Of a stretch of 64,000 nucleotides of DNA, positions 31,584 to 38,485 are shown one piece after another. The stretch is from positions 19,146-83,145 of IMG/VR virus record IMGVR_UViG_3300024352_000023; one strand, given 5' to 3'. Numbering within the stretch: the first letter of the stretch is position 1; each line of letters opens with the position of its first letter. A program made the position numbers and the translations under genes. The notes under the pieces were generated by a model. That model was given only the letters and a program-made list of their open reading frames with translations. It was not told where the DNA came from and did no database searches. Origin of the DNA: a virus.

Positions 31584-32404
31584 CAGAATGGAAGTTCTTC
31601 AAGTTCAGGTGCTGCTCCGTATTGACCGGGCAGATCAGGCAACCCACCACCTGAGGCCTGGTTCCAGGGATCAGATTGTGTGTTGTTGCTTGCCCATAGG
31701 TTAACGGTGTTTTCAGCCGCTGCATTGTTTGTGGTGGATGCCACAGGTTTCACTTGGGACTCAACTGCACCATTGTCACTGGCCTTAGGAGGCAGGGTGA
31801 GATTGGAGACTTGAATCTTGGTAGATGTGCGGCGCTCCTTGGTTGCCTTATCAGTCCAGGCATCGGTCACCAGCTTGCCGTGAATCGTCAGGCCAACGCC
31901 CTTACGGGTGTAGTTGGCAATCAACTCTGCGTTATTCAGGCGATCTTTCGTGGAGTTGATGGCAAAGAAGTTAAAGAGATCTGCTTTGTTCTTGCCCATG
32001 GGGACAGAGAGCGTCTGGTTGCAGATCATCAGACCATCAGCTGTAGTGCGGAACACACGCTCATCTGATTCATCGATGTCTTTGATGCAACGACCCGAGA
32101 GGATCACATCGTTGAGGATGGGTGTACTTTCAGTAACTTCATACACAATTCCTCCATGCAACGAATACGTTCTGGATTGAACGTCGAAACGTAACTTGGC
32201 GCTGTGAATGTGCAGACGTGCGCCTGCTTTGTAGGTACGGAATTTCTCACAAGCTTTACCGTAGACATTGAGTTCAAGTGGAGTGGGTGCTTTGTTACTG
32301 ACCGGAGGCAGGTTAACGAGAGCACGCAGATTGAATGATGTCTCACTGGTGTAAACCTCACGGGGTTCTTCCATGAGGACAGCGCAGACAGATGCGAAGT
32401 TCAT
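31583..32404 (-). CDS. SSB-like single-strand DNA-binding protein
   Basis: 273 residues. Two OB-like regions: about 25-100 (PTPLELNVYGKACEKFRTYK, RLHIHSAKLRFDVQ) and about 120-205 (LFNFFAINSTKDRLNNAELI, GLTIHGKLVTDAWTDKATKE, RRTSTKIQVSNLTL). Then a flexible Asn/Thr/Gly/Pro linker and a C-terminal tip PELEELPF resembling the acidic SSB tail that recruits repair proteins. It probably coats phage ssDNA. A leader pseudoknot lies just upstream, recalling T4 gene 32 autoregulation. Confidence 0.72.
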   Translation of the reverse strand: MNFASVCAVLMEEPREVYTSETSFNLRALVNLPPVSNKAPTPLELNVYGKACEKFRTYKAGARLHIHSAKLRFDVQSRTYSLHGGIVYEVTESTPILNDVILSGRCIKDIDESDERVFRTTADGLMICNQTLSVPMGKNKADLFNFFAINSTKDRLNNAELIANYTRKGVGLTIHGKLVTDAWTDKATKERRTSTKIQVSNLTLPPKASDNGAVESQVKPVASTTNNAAAENTVNLWASNNTQSDPWNQASGGGLPDLPGQYGAAPELEELPF

Positions 32405-32424
32405 TGATTCAGACGGTAGGTGTT

Positions 32425-32452
32425 AAGGCAGTTTAACGTCATGCCTAGGACG
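32425..32452 (-). promoter_or_regulatory. Leader pseudoknot element, copy 3
   Basis: Minus-strand RNA: CGUC, C, UAGGCA, U, GACG, UUAAAC, UGCCUU. Two of the six pairs in the longer stem are co-varied (A-U, G-C) and the outermost is lost. It ends 20 nt before the SSB-like ATG at 32404. Confidence 0.75.
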
Positions 32453-32457
32453 TGGCA

Positions 32458-34317
32458 TTAGTGGGTTTGTGCCCAGGTGTAGCCGACGTGAGAGTCGCCT
32501 TCAATCTTACAGCGAAACCCAAAGAAGTCTTGTGCTTTCGGGAAGGCAGCCAGTGCGTGTTCCTGGATGATGGGCACGGTGTTCTCTGGGCAAGACAGCT
32601 GCACTTCATCGTGGATCATGGCGTGTTGGATCCAGTCCTTGCCATGCACCAAGCCAGCTGTTTCCAGTGATTCATGAATGTTGATGACCACTTGCTTCAT
32701 GAGTACAGCACCTGCAGCTTGGAGCAACACGTTCAATGCTTTGAATTCAGAGCGACACCAGAGTGCACGACCATCCAGTCCACGTAAGTAACCACGGTCA
32801 CAGAGTGCAAGCTCAAGGTTTTGTTTGAGTTTCTTGAGTGCTGGCACACCGTTCATAAATCCATTGATGGCGGACTTACCTAGCTGACGCAATGTTTCTG
32901 TATCTTTCTCATTCGGATCGATGATGGTACCAGCCTTAATGGCACCACATCCATACAACATTCCATACAGCAAACGCTTACTGATGTCCCTCGTCTCTAC
33001 ACCAAATTGTTGTTGGTTATAGGTATGGATATCAATGGATTCATCAGTTACCAGATTGGCGTACTCACCGTCATCCCAAACGGCTAGGTACCCTGCAAGA
33101 CAACGGAGTTCCAATGCTTTAGCATCCACCCCAATGAGATGCCAGTTGTAAGGAGCGTGAAAAAGATTACGGCATTCCTTGCCATAGGGTGAGTAAGACG
33201 CTGGAACCTGACCCATATTTGGATACCGATGGCTACAACGCCCAGTGATACAACCATTAGTAACCACGTCCCCGTGAATACATAGATCATCATTGTTGAC
33301 AAGCTTGAGCCATGCATTGTTTCCATCGGCAATTTGTCCAAGACGTTTTTTGATGAGCATGTACTCAGCCAGGGGCTGAGCTTCTGGGAATGGAAGCTGT
33401 TCTAGAACTTCATCATTAAGGATTGGATTTCCTTTCTCAGTTGTTTTCTCTGGTTTCCATCCGTACTTTTTCCACAGTCTATTAACAATTTGGTCACGAG
33501 ATCCAGGATTGAATTCCTCTGACCGTCGTTTAATAAATGGTTGTCCTTTAACATAACCACGCTTGCTGTTGTTTACCTTAGGGATAAACGTTTCTTCATG
33601 GATGATGGGCGGAAACAATTCCTTTAGATGAGACTCCAGTTCTTCTTGTTTTGCTCTAAGCACATCCACAAGATCAAGGCATGCATCAACATCAAAAGGA
33701 AAACCTGCTCGCACTTGTCTGTTAATTGCCAAGGCAAAGTCATGCTCAAGCTTGAGCGCTGGTTCCTCATAGTTTTGCCGTGTGATCTGCTCCCAGAGTT
33801 TTGTGGTGACCACAACATCCTGGATGCAGTAGTCAAGCATCTCTTGAGAAAATTCGGAGAAGTCTTTGAAGTTGATCTTGTGATCGGCCAACCTCCATCC
33901 CCATGCCTTAAGTGATGCGGATCCACGTAAGTCCTTTGGAACTTGCGGATATTGTTCGCAGTCCAAGTCATAGAGTCTCTCCTTTGGCCAGATCAGACGT
34001 GTGCAGATGAGGGTGTCAAGGATGCGTGCTTTGCAGACGAATTGATGCAGCTTTTGCAGAACCGGTACGTCATAGAAGATCACGTTGTGACCAATGAGTA
34101 CATCAGCGGTTGCCAGATGAGCAAGAGCATCAGCAATACGATCAGGCCCATAAGCAAAAGTTTGTTGTTTGTTGATGTCATAAATCACCAGACAATGAAC
34201 AACAGAAGCTTTGTCATACAGGCCATCAGTCTCGCAGTCAAAGACTAGCCACGTTTCATTTACGGAACTGGGCTTCGTCGCGAACTTGGAGTTCTTCACT
34301 GGCAAGACTGGTGTCAT
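32458..34317 (-). CDS. Family A DNA polymerase with 3'-5' exonuclease
   Basis: 619 residues, T7-like. Exonuclease motifs: VFDCETDG (D27, E29), GHNVIFYDVP (Asn, Asp near 78-83) and YCIQDVVV (Tyr, Asp near 163-167). Polymerase motifs: GVDAKALELR (A, D398), RDISKRLLYG (B, R443, K447, Y451) and HDEV (C, 569-572). The residue aligned with E. coli Phe762 is Tyr451, as in T7. Its 5' end overlaps an upstream small gene by 62 bases. The main replicative polymerase is likely. Confidence 0.92.
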   Translation of the reverse strand: MTPVLPVKNSKFATKPSSVNETWLVFDCETDGLYDKASVVHCLVIYDINKQQTFAYGPDRIADALAHLATADVLIGHNVIFYDVPVLQKLHQFVCKARILDTLICTRLIWPKERLYDLDCEQYPQVPKDLRGSASLKAWGWRLADHKINFKDFSEFSQEMLDYCIQDVVVTTKLWEQITRQNYEEPALKLEHDFALAINRQVRAGFPFDVDACLDLVDVLRAKQEELESHLKELFPPIIHEETFIPKVNNSKRGYVKGQPFIKRRSEEFNPGSRDQIVNRLWKKYGWKPEKTTEKGNPILNDEVLEQLPFPEAQPLAEYMLIKKRLGQIADGNNAWLKLVNNDDLCIHGDVVTNGCITGRCSHRYPNMGQVPASYSPYGKECRNLFHAPYNWHLIGVDAKALELRCLAGYLAVWDDGEYANLVTDESIDIHTYNQQQFGVETRDISKRLLYGMLYGCGAIKAGTIIDPNEKDTETLRQLGKSAINGFMNGVPALKKLKQNLELALCDRGYLRGLDGRALWCRSEFKALNVLLQAAGAVLMKQVVINIHESLETAGLVHGKDWIQHAMIHDEVQLSCPENTVPIIQEHALAAFPKAQDFFGFRCKIEGDSHVGYTWAQTH

Positions 34318-34489
34318 GTTTGTTAATCCACGTCAAGATCTGCTGAGCACCAGCCCTATATGGGTGGGAGAAGATCTTATTCAGAGCTACTTCTGAATCT
34401 AACGGAATTAATTGGAATTGATTTGAAGTCTTGCAGGCAGTGATGGCAAATGGCCTGCCATCTTTCCATGTAGCAATGACGTAAGACAT
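34256..34489 (-). CDS. Small hypothetical protein upstream of DNA polymerase
   Basis: 77 residues: MSYVIATWKDGRPFAITACK, QFQLIPLDSEVALNKIF and a helical end. It overlaps the polymerase start by 62 bases, implying translational coupling. A terminator-like hairpin lies upstream at 34489-34532. Function unknown. Confidence 0.5.
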   Translation of the reverse strand: MSYVIATWKDGRPFAITACKTSNQFQLIPLDSEVALNKIFSHPYRAGAQQILTWINKHDTSLASEELQVRDEAQFRK

Positions 34490-34532
34490 AAAGGAATGAA
34501 AGACGGACAGATACTATCCGATCTTTCATTCC
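34489..34532 (-). terminator. Probable terminator after Gp88-like gene
   Basis: A 15-bp stem with one bulged base (34493-34507 with 34517-34532), loop nine bases, then TTTAT on the minus strand. Its foot reaches the ATG at 34489. Confidence 0.6.
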
Positions 34533-34544
34533 CGTCAAGGTTCT

Positions 34545-35312
34545 TCAAGTTGTCTTCTGGTTTGATTTGCCGTATCCAACAAATCCACCTTCCTTCTTAC
34601 GTTGAGAAAGTGCTTTGCTTGCAGCGGACCCAGCACGCTGGGAGCCATGAACCAGCAGTGCGAAAGGTTTGTCACCTAAGCAGTGGCTATCGTCGTGATC
34701 AATCTCAAGCCCACGTTCTGCAGCCTCAACTTCTGTGTAGACCACATAAGCAATGCGCTGGAACACATGCGGATACTTTGGGATGAGGTAGTCAAGTGTC
34801 CCACCGAAAGATGCAGTGAGGTAGAAGTTGGATGGGATCTGATCACGCAGGTTGATCCACATACCAAGGGACTTGGTGTAGCTGTAGAACTTTTGCTTGG
34901 GCCGCTCCTGGGCAACCATGAGCCAAGCCTTCATGTAGTTCTCAGTCCAGTAGTCACCAGATTCGTGGACACGAACAAGGTCCCGTGGTGGTTGCATCAG
35001 CAGCGACATGTCAATCAGATCACGGAGGAGTGTGACCTGATTGCCGTTCATGTGGATGGTTTCACGCAGCAGATCCCAGTTGTGCCAACGGGCTTCACGT
35101 ACGTTGGGTCTGGTCTCTGCCATGGCAGCAAAGCAGCGGTACTCATCTGCTTCTGTACCAGTGAGCTGAGGTAGGTCACGGATCTCACCAGTGACACGAT
35201 CAGCCATGGTCTTACAGACACCAGCGTGTGGGCAGGAGTAGCCCGCTGGGATATTGAAGATGAGTCGGTTCTTGAGCTTGCCGTTACCAGTGGAGAACTT
35301 GAGGAGTTTCAT
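34545..35312 (-). CDS. Gp88-like phage protein
   Basis: 255 residues from MKLLKFSTGNGKLKNRLIFN; the frame extends upstream only through a pseudoknot leader. CPHAGVCKTMADRVTGE, YRCFAAMAETRPNVREARWH, DLVRVHESGDYWTENYMKAW and FYSYTKSLGMWI are the hallmarks of the mycobacteriophage Gp88 family, possibly metal-binding and of unknown function. Conserved widely in phages. No Shine-Dalgarno sequence; leader contains TCAACTCAAC. Confidence 0.75.
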   Translation of the reverse strand: MKLLKFSTGNGKLKNRLIFNIPAGYSCPHAGVCKTMADRVTGEIRDLPQLTGTEADEYRCFAAMAETRPNVREARWHNWDLLRETIHMNGNQVTLLRDLIDMSLLMQPPRDLVRVHESGDYWTENYMKAWLMVAQERPKQKFYSYTKSLGMWINLRDQIPSNFYLTASFGGTLDYLIPKYPHVFQRIAYVVYTEVEAAERGLEIDHDDSHCLGDKPFALLVHGSQRAGSAASKALSQRKKEGGFVGYGKSNQKTT

Positions 35313-35347
35313 GGTGTTAAGTTGAGTTGAATGATAAGTAAAACTAA

Positions 35348-35375
35348 TGAGCAGTTTAAGGACATGCTCAGGTCC
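35348..35375 (-). promoter_or_regulatory. Leader pseudoknot element, copy 4
   Basis: Minus-strand RNA: GGAC, C, UGAGCA, U, GUCC, UUAAAC, UGCUCA. The 4-bp stem is GGAC/GUCC instead of CGUC/GACG: paired changes in the loop-to-flank helix. It lies 35 nt before the ATG at 35312. Confidence 0.8.
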
Positions 35376-35460
35376 ATCTTCCCGTTCGGGAGTGTTACAC
35401 AATGAACGACATCATATACATCAAGCGTCATATACTTTCCGTATCAATCGCTACAGAATC

Positions 35461-35613
35461 ATGACGCTTACGTATCGGGGTGTCAAGTATGACAAGGACG
35501 AACAGGCTAAGAAAGATAAAGCCTGGTGGAATCTAGCCCATCGTCCGTGGCTACGCCTGACATACCGTAACATCGGCTACAATCCTTTCCTTACTGGAGG
35601 TCAAATCAAATGA
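35461..35613 (+). CDS. DUF4278-like small protein
   Basis: 50 residues from MTLTYRGVKYDKDEQAKKDK; the longer upstream frame is not credible. The opening T-Y-R-G-V-x-Y is a DUF4278 hallmark, a small domain common in cyanobacteria and their phages. The rest is basic and Trp-rich (AWWNLAHRPWLRLTYRNIGY). Function unknown. It is one of few plus-strand genes here. Confidence 0.75.
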   Translation: MTLTYRGVKYDKDEQAKKDKAWWNLAHRPWLRLTYRNIGYNPFLTGGQIK

Positions 35614-35726
35614 ACAAAGCATTGATTGTTTACCTGGTGAACCAGAAAAAGAAAGTGGCACGCAAGGATGTGGAATCCAAGCATGCCATCAAGGAATTAG
35701 AAAAACAAACAACCGCGACCTTCTGA
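35610..35726 (+). CDS. Very small basic hypothetical protein
   Basis: 38 residues starting MNKALIVYLVNQKKKVARKD. Its ATG overlaps the preceding TGA (ATGA) and a GGAGG-like site precedes it by seven bases. It is basic and helical, ending TTATF. Function unknown. Confidence 0.55.
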   Translation: MNKALIVYLVNQKKKVARKDVESKHAIKELEKQTTATF

Positions 35727-35789
35727 TCGCCATTTGTTTACTTCGCCCTCTTGTTCTTCAGAGGGCTCACTGTATTTAAAGCCATCCAT
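35697..35789 (-). CDS. Possible very small protein after thyX
   Basis: 30 residues starting MDGFKYSEPSEEQEGEVNKW, ending GRGCLFF. Acidic then basic. It overlaps a convergent plus-strand small gene by 30 bases. Support is weak: a plausible composition and position only. Confidence 0.3.
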   Translation of the reverse strand: MDGFKYSEPSEEQEGEVNKWRSEGRGCLFF

Positions 35790-35808
35790 GCAGTTGAGCC
35801 ATGGTGCA

Positions 35809-36447
35809 TCAGTCGTCTGAGAAGGCAGCTTCTCCGATGATGGGAAATTGTTCGCAGAAAATTTTTCGGATGGCTCGTGCAATTTGTTGGTGCTCGAGTT
35901 GAGTTCCATTGGAGCAGCGGAGATCGAGGTAGTGGATCCACGAACGGAGTGTACCATTCATGAAGAGACGGGTCTGTGTCGATAGTGGCAAAACGGAACG
36001 AGCACATTCCTTTGCAATGCCATTGCTGACCATCTCACGGTAGAGATGCTCCGAGTTTTCATACAGCTCACTAATGCGTCTGTAGAAAGTACCAAGCATC
36101 TCAACAGGGATGTCATCAATGCTGTTCTGTCTGTTCTTCAGGTCTTGCCTGCGTAGGTGCGGGATCACAGCAGAGCCAAGCTCGCTGGTATCTGCATAAC
36201 GCTGGCTAAATTCCTGGAATGAGAACGAACGATGACGCAAGATTTGTGGTGAGATGGCACGTGTTGTTTCAATCTCAACGCACATGTTTGCCATTTCAAA
36301 TGGCGACCAGTGCTTATTGCGAATGAGGTACTTGAGTAATCGTGGTGCAGTATCCATGTTGTCTTGATTCTTCGGGGCTGATACCCGAGCCATCTTGACA
36401 ATCATTTCTTCTGCACTGGGCGTAACCCAAACAAGATCAACGTTCAT
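35809..36447 (-). CDS. thyX: Flavin-dependent thymidylate synthase
   Basis: 212 residues from MNVDLVWVTPSAEEMIVKMA; a GGAGG site lies six bases before this ATG, which settles the start. The ThyX signature RHRSFSFQEFSQRY (71-84) fits RHRx7S, and HWSPFEM supplies the conserved His/Glu region. It methylates dUMP to dTMP using FAD and methylene-tetrahydrofolate. thyX is frequent in cyanophages and supplies dTTP. It has a strong Shine-Dalgarno sequence, unlike many neighbours. Confidence 0.93.
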   Translation of the reverse strand: MNVDLVWVTPSAEEMIVKMARVSAPKNQDNMDTAPRLLKYLIRNKHWSPFEMANMCVEIETTRAISPQILRHRSFSFQEFSQRYADTSELGSAVIPHLRRQDLKNRQNSIDDIPVEMLGTFYRRISELYENSEHLYREMVSNGIAKECARSVLPLSTQTRLFMNGTLRSWIHYLDLRCSNGTQLEHQQIARAIRKIFCEQFPIIGEAAFSDD

Positions 36448-36784
36448 AGTCATCCTCCAATCGTTCGATGTCGTCTTCTGAAATAATTTCACCGCACTGT
36501 ACTTCAACAATGCGGATGTCTTGATCTTGTGCAGTCAAACGATGGACTGAACGTTTGGGAATGTAAAGGTGTGTACCTTCCTTCACCAATTGTACGTGTC
36601 CATCGCATTCGAATAAGCCTTCGCCTGTCACCACGATCCAGTGTTCTGATCGATGTTGATGACGCTGGAGGCTAAGGCGATGACCTTTCTTGACATGCAG
36701 TTCTTTGACGAGATAGCCACGGAACAAAGCAGTTTGTTCTGGGGTCAGTGTGTAGTACCAACCCCAGGGCTTATCAACCTTCAT
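36437..36784 (-). CDS. Mannose-6-phosphate isomerase-like cupin (type II)
   Basis: 115 residues, a single cupin. KPWGWYYTL, LHVKKGHRLSLQRHQHRSEH, WIVVTGEGLFECDG, KEGTHLYIPKRSVHRL and a final VQCGEIISEDDIERLEDDY match the isomerase domain of type II phosphomannose isomerase/GMP fusion proteins. It would interconvert fructose- and mannose-6-phosphate, feeding GDP-mannose to gmd. The partner guanylyltransferase is not in the window. Coupled to thyX by overlap. Confidence 0.82.
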   Translation of the reverse strand: MKVDKPWGWYYTLTPEQTALFRGYLVKELHVKKGHRLSLQRHQHRSEHWIVVTGEGLFECDGHVQLVKEGTHLYIPKRSVHRLTAQDQDIRIVEVQCGEIISEDDIERLEDDYER

Positions 36785-37083
36785 TCGATTTGAAATCCAT
36801 AGCCTTCAGCTTGTAGCTTAACAAGTTGATCGGCAGGACAAATCCGCATCTGCGCATGTTCTGTGGGTGACTGAAGGTGGTCCCATTTAATGAGCAGGAA
36901 CTTCTGTTTACTGCCACTGCGGTTGGGTTTGATGTTGATACCAACCACAGTGCCATACCGTTGAGTGCGGTACTGCTGGATACGATCCTTAACTTCTTGA
37001 CGAATCGCAAAGATTCCGTGTGCCTTGGGGCGTTCGGCAACACGTTCACCAATAGCGTATTGATGCTGGGCCTTAGTGCTCAT
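36781..37083 (-). CDS. Hypothetical basic protein
   Basis: 100 residues from MSTKAQHQYAIGERVAERPK, an ATG 10 bases inside the end of the upstream zinc-ribbon gene. Contains GERVAERPKAHGIFAIRQEV and KFLLIKWDHLQSP, suggestive of a small beta-barrel or SH3-like fold. Ends with ATGA overlap to the cupin gene. Function unknown. Confidence 0.55.
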   Translation of the reverse strand: MSTKAQHQYAIGERVAERPKAHGIFAIRQEVKDRIQQYRTQRYGTVVGINIKPNRSGSKQKFLLIKWDHLQSPTEHAQMRICPADQLVKLQAEGYGFQIE

Positions 37084-37423
37084 AGTGATTGCAGTCGTAA
37101 GAATCAGCAGTGTCGTATTCAGGAAACTCAAATGCACAAGCATCGCCCTGGTTATGAGAGCAATCAGCGCATTTGATGATGACTGGTTGAGATGCTAAAG
37201 CGTTACCACTTAGCAACGCATAGAGCTTAGAGACAAGGATGAGGTTCTGCTGTGCTTCGTTATAGAAGTCAGCAGATACTTCATGAGTTGTAAACCTGTA
37301 GTCACAGCACTCGCATGCCTTGCGGCGGCGTGTGCCATGGGATGTTTTCCTGGATTCGATGATACGTAATCCAGGTTGTTTGCATTGAGGACAGTCAGGA
37401 AGGAGTTGCTTCTGAAAGGCCAT
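37073..37423 (-). CDS. NrdR-type zinc-ribbon protein without ATP-cone
   Basis: 116 residues. Residues 11-48 (CPQC...CECC, TRRRKAC, DYRFTTHE) match the zinc-ribbon and basic segment of the ribonucleotide-reductase repressor NrdR. The ATP-cone that normally follows is replaced by an unrelated region with a second Cys cluster (IIKCADCSHNQGDACAF, YDCNHY). DNA-binding is plausible. It may be a phage regulator of nucleotide genes; no nrd gene is in this window. Leader has TCAACTCAAC. Confidence 0.65.
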   Translation of the reverse strand: MAFQKQLLPDCPQCKQPGLRIIESRKTSHGTRRRKACECCDYRFTTHEVSADFYNEAQQNLILVSKLYALLSGNALASQPVIIKCADCSHNQGDACAFEFPEYDTADSYDCNHYEH

Positions 37424-37718
37424 CCGTTGAGTTGAGGTTTAACGAGTCAAGGTGATAGGCAGTTTGTTCTGCACCAATCAGTCGGAACGAATCTTTGATT
37501 AGTTCACTGTGTGGTGCGTCGAGATAGAACGCGTTGAGAAGTTGTTCAGCAGTTTCAAATGCATCGCATTTGCCTGTGAGTTTCATCATGACATCAGATG
37601 GCATGTTGTCCACAATCTTCTCGACCAGATGGTGACAGACGCGTTCCCACTCTGCATCTGGAATGCAATCGGCAATGAGTTCTGTTACATCTTTAACAAT
37701 CAGTGATTCAGAGATCAT
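37395..37718 (-). CDS. Hypothetical acidic protein
   Basis: 107 residues from MISESLIVKDVTELIADCIP; the frame extends upstream through a terminator hairpin, so this ATG is preferred. Helical, with KLTGKCDAFETAEQLLNAFY. It overlaps the NrdR-like gene by 29 bases. No family recognised. Confidence 0.55.
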   Translation of the reverse strand: MISESLIVKDVTELIADCIPDAEWERVCHHLVEKIVDNMPSDVMMKLTGKCDAFETAEQLLNAFYLDAPHSELIKDSFRLIGAEQTAYHLDSLNLNSTDGLSEATPS

Positions 37719-37721
37719 GAA

Positions 37722-37747
37722 GAAAAGACCCCCGCTAGTGCAGGGGC
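37722..37747 (-). terminator. Intrinsic terminator
   Basis: CCCC/GGGG stem with a bulged base and inner GC pairs (about 37729-37747), followed on the minus strand by TCTTTTCTTC. It lies after the gene at 37767. Confidence 0.65.
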
Positions 37748-37766
37748 CAAACATTCCGAGCAGATC

Positions 37767-38129
37767 TTAGGCAGCTTCTGCAGTGGTGTCTAGGGGCTCG
37801 TCTAGGACCCCTGACTCGCGGAGCTTATCGAGCATGCCAACCATAAGTGTGGCGTGTGCTCTGGTCTGTTCCATGAAGTGCTTAGCACGTTCTGGAGAGA
37901 TGGTATGGACAGCGCCGTTGGGTTCAACGTAACGCCAGCTTCCATCAGGTTGCGGTTCACCCTGGAGCGCAAGCCGCTCAGAGTTATGGACGTACCGCAT
38001 CTCAAGGTTGTGGTAATCCCGCAGACCATCGGAGCTAGTCCATGTAGCACCAAGGTTGTAGCGATTCTCTTCATCCGCATAAGCGTGGAACTCAGGGATG
38101 AGGGACTTAAAGGCAGCAAAGAATTGCAT
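37767..38129 (-). CDS. Hypothetical protein
   Basis: 120 residues. LIPEFHAYADEENRYNLGAT, RDYHNLEMRYVHNSERLALQ and a helical C-terminus (AHATLMVGMLDKLRESG). A CTCAACTCAACAT leader immediately precedes the ATG without Shine-Dalgarno sequence. Lies between a tRNA gene and a terminator. No family recognised. Confidence 0.6.
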   Translation of the reverse strand: MQFFAAFKSLIPEFHAYADEENRYNLGATWTSSDGLRDYHNLEMRYVHNSERLALQGEPQPDGSWRYVEPNGAVHTISPERAKHFMEQTRAHATLMVGMLDKLRESGVLDEPLDTTAEAA

Positions 38130-38150
38130 GATGTTGAGTTGAGTGTGGGC

Positions 38151-38226
38151 TGGTAGCCGACCCCGGATTCGAACCGGGACTTGAGCGATTTTAAGTCGCT
38201 TGCCTCTGCCGTTGGGCTAGTCGGCC
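38151..38226 (-). tRNA. tRNA with UAA anticodon (Leu), short variable loop
   Basis: Acceptor GGCCGAC/GTCGGCT (one G-U pair), three-pair D stem, anticodon stem AGCGA/TCGCT with loop CTTAAAA (anticodon TAA), five-base variable loop, T arm CCCGG-TTCGAAT-CCGGG, discriminator A and encoded CCA. tRNA-Leu normally has a long variable arm, which is absent here. Confidence 0.88.
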
Positions 38227-38435
38227 TCACTTGGACTTACCTCTACATCAATGGATGTGGAGTGCCAAGTGTGGTCATGGGGTAATGGCTCAGTGCCATA
38301 CTCCCATGTGTCGTAGTCTTCCTCGTTACGAGGATCGTCTTCAATCAGGATGTACTTAGGTGAGTTGTCTGTGATGTACTCACCAATGTTTGCCATTGCC
38401 ATGGCAAGCAGTTGATCATCTGTGTAATCAGACAT
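38217..38435 (-). CDS. Small acidic hypothetical protein
   Basis: 72 residues, very acidic: MSDYTDDQLLAMAMANIGEY, LIEDDPRNEEDYDTWEYG. Its stop overlaps the 5' end of the tRNA gene by 10 bases. A terminator-like hairpin precedes its start. Function unknown; the acidic composition could suit a DNA-mimic or inhibitor. Confidence 0.55.
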   Translation of the reverse strand: MSDYTDDQLLAMAMANIGEYITDNSPKYILIEDDPRNEEDYDTWEYGTEPLPHDHTWHSTSIDVEVSPSEAD

Positions 38436-38440
38436 GAGTT

Positions 38441-38475
38441 AAAGGGGCATCCCTATAACGAGGATAGGATGCCCC
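38441..38475 (-). terminator. Hairpin terminator after PcfJ-like gene
   Basis: 12-bp stem with a single bulge (38444-38456 with 38464-38475), seven-base loop, then TTTAAC on the minus strand. The short T-run makes termination less certain. Confidence 0.5.
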
Positions 38476-38485
38476 TGCTGTGGCT

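Noticed and set aside
37428-37446. GTTTAACG with TTGA/TCAA pairing near the 37423 start
   Set aside because: Shares part of the pseudoknot loop but lacks a partner for the 4-bp stem; at most a decayed copy.
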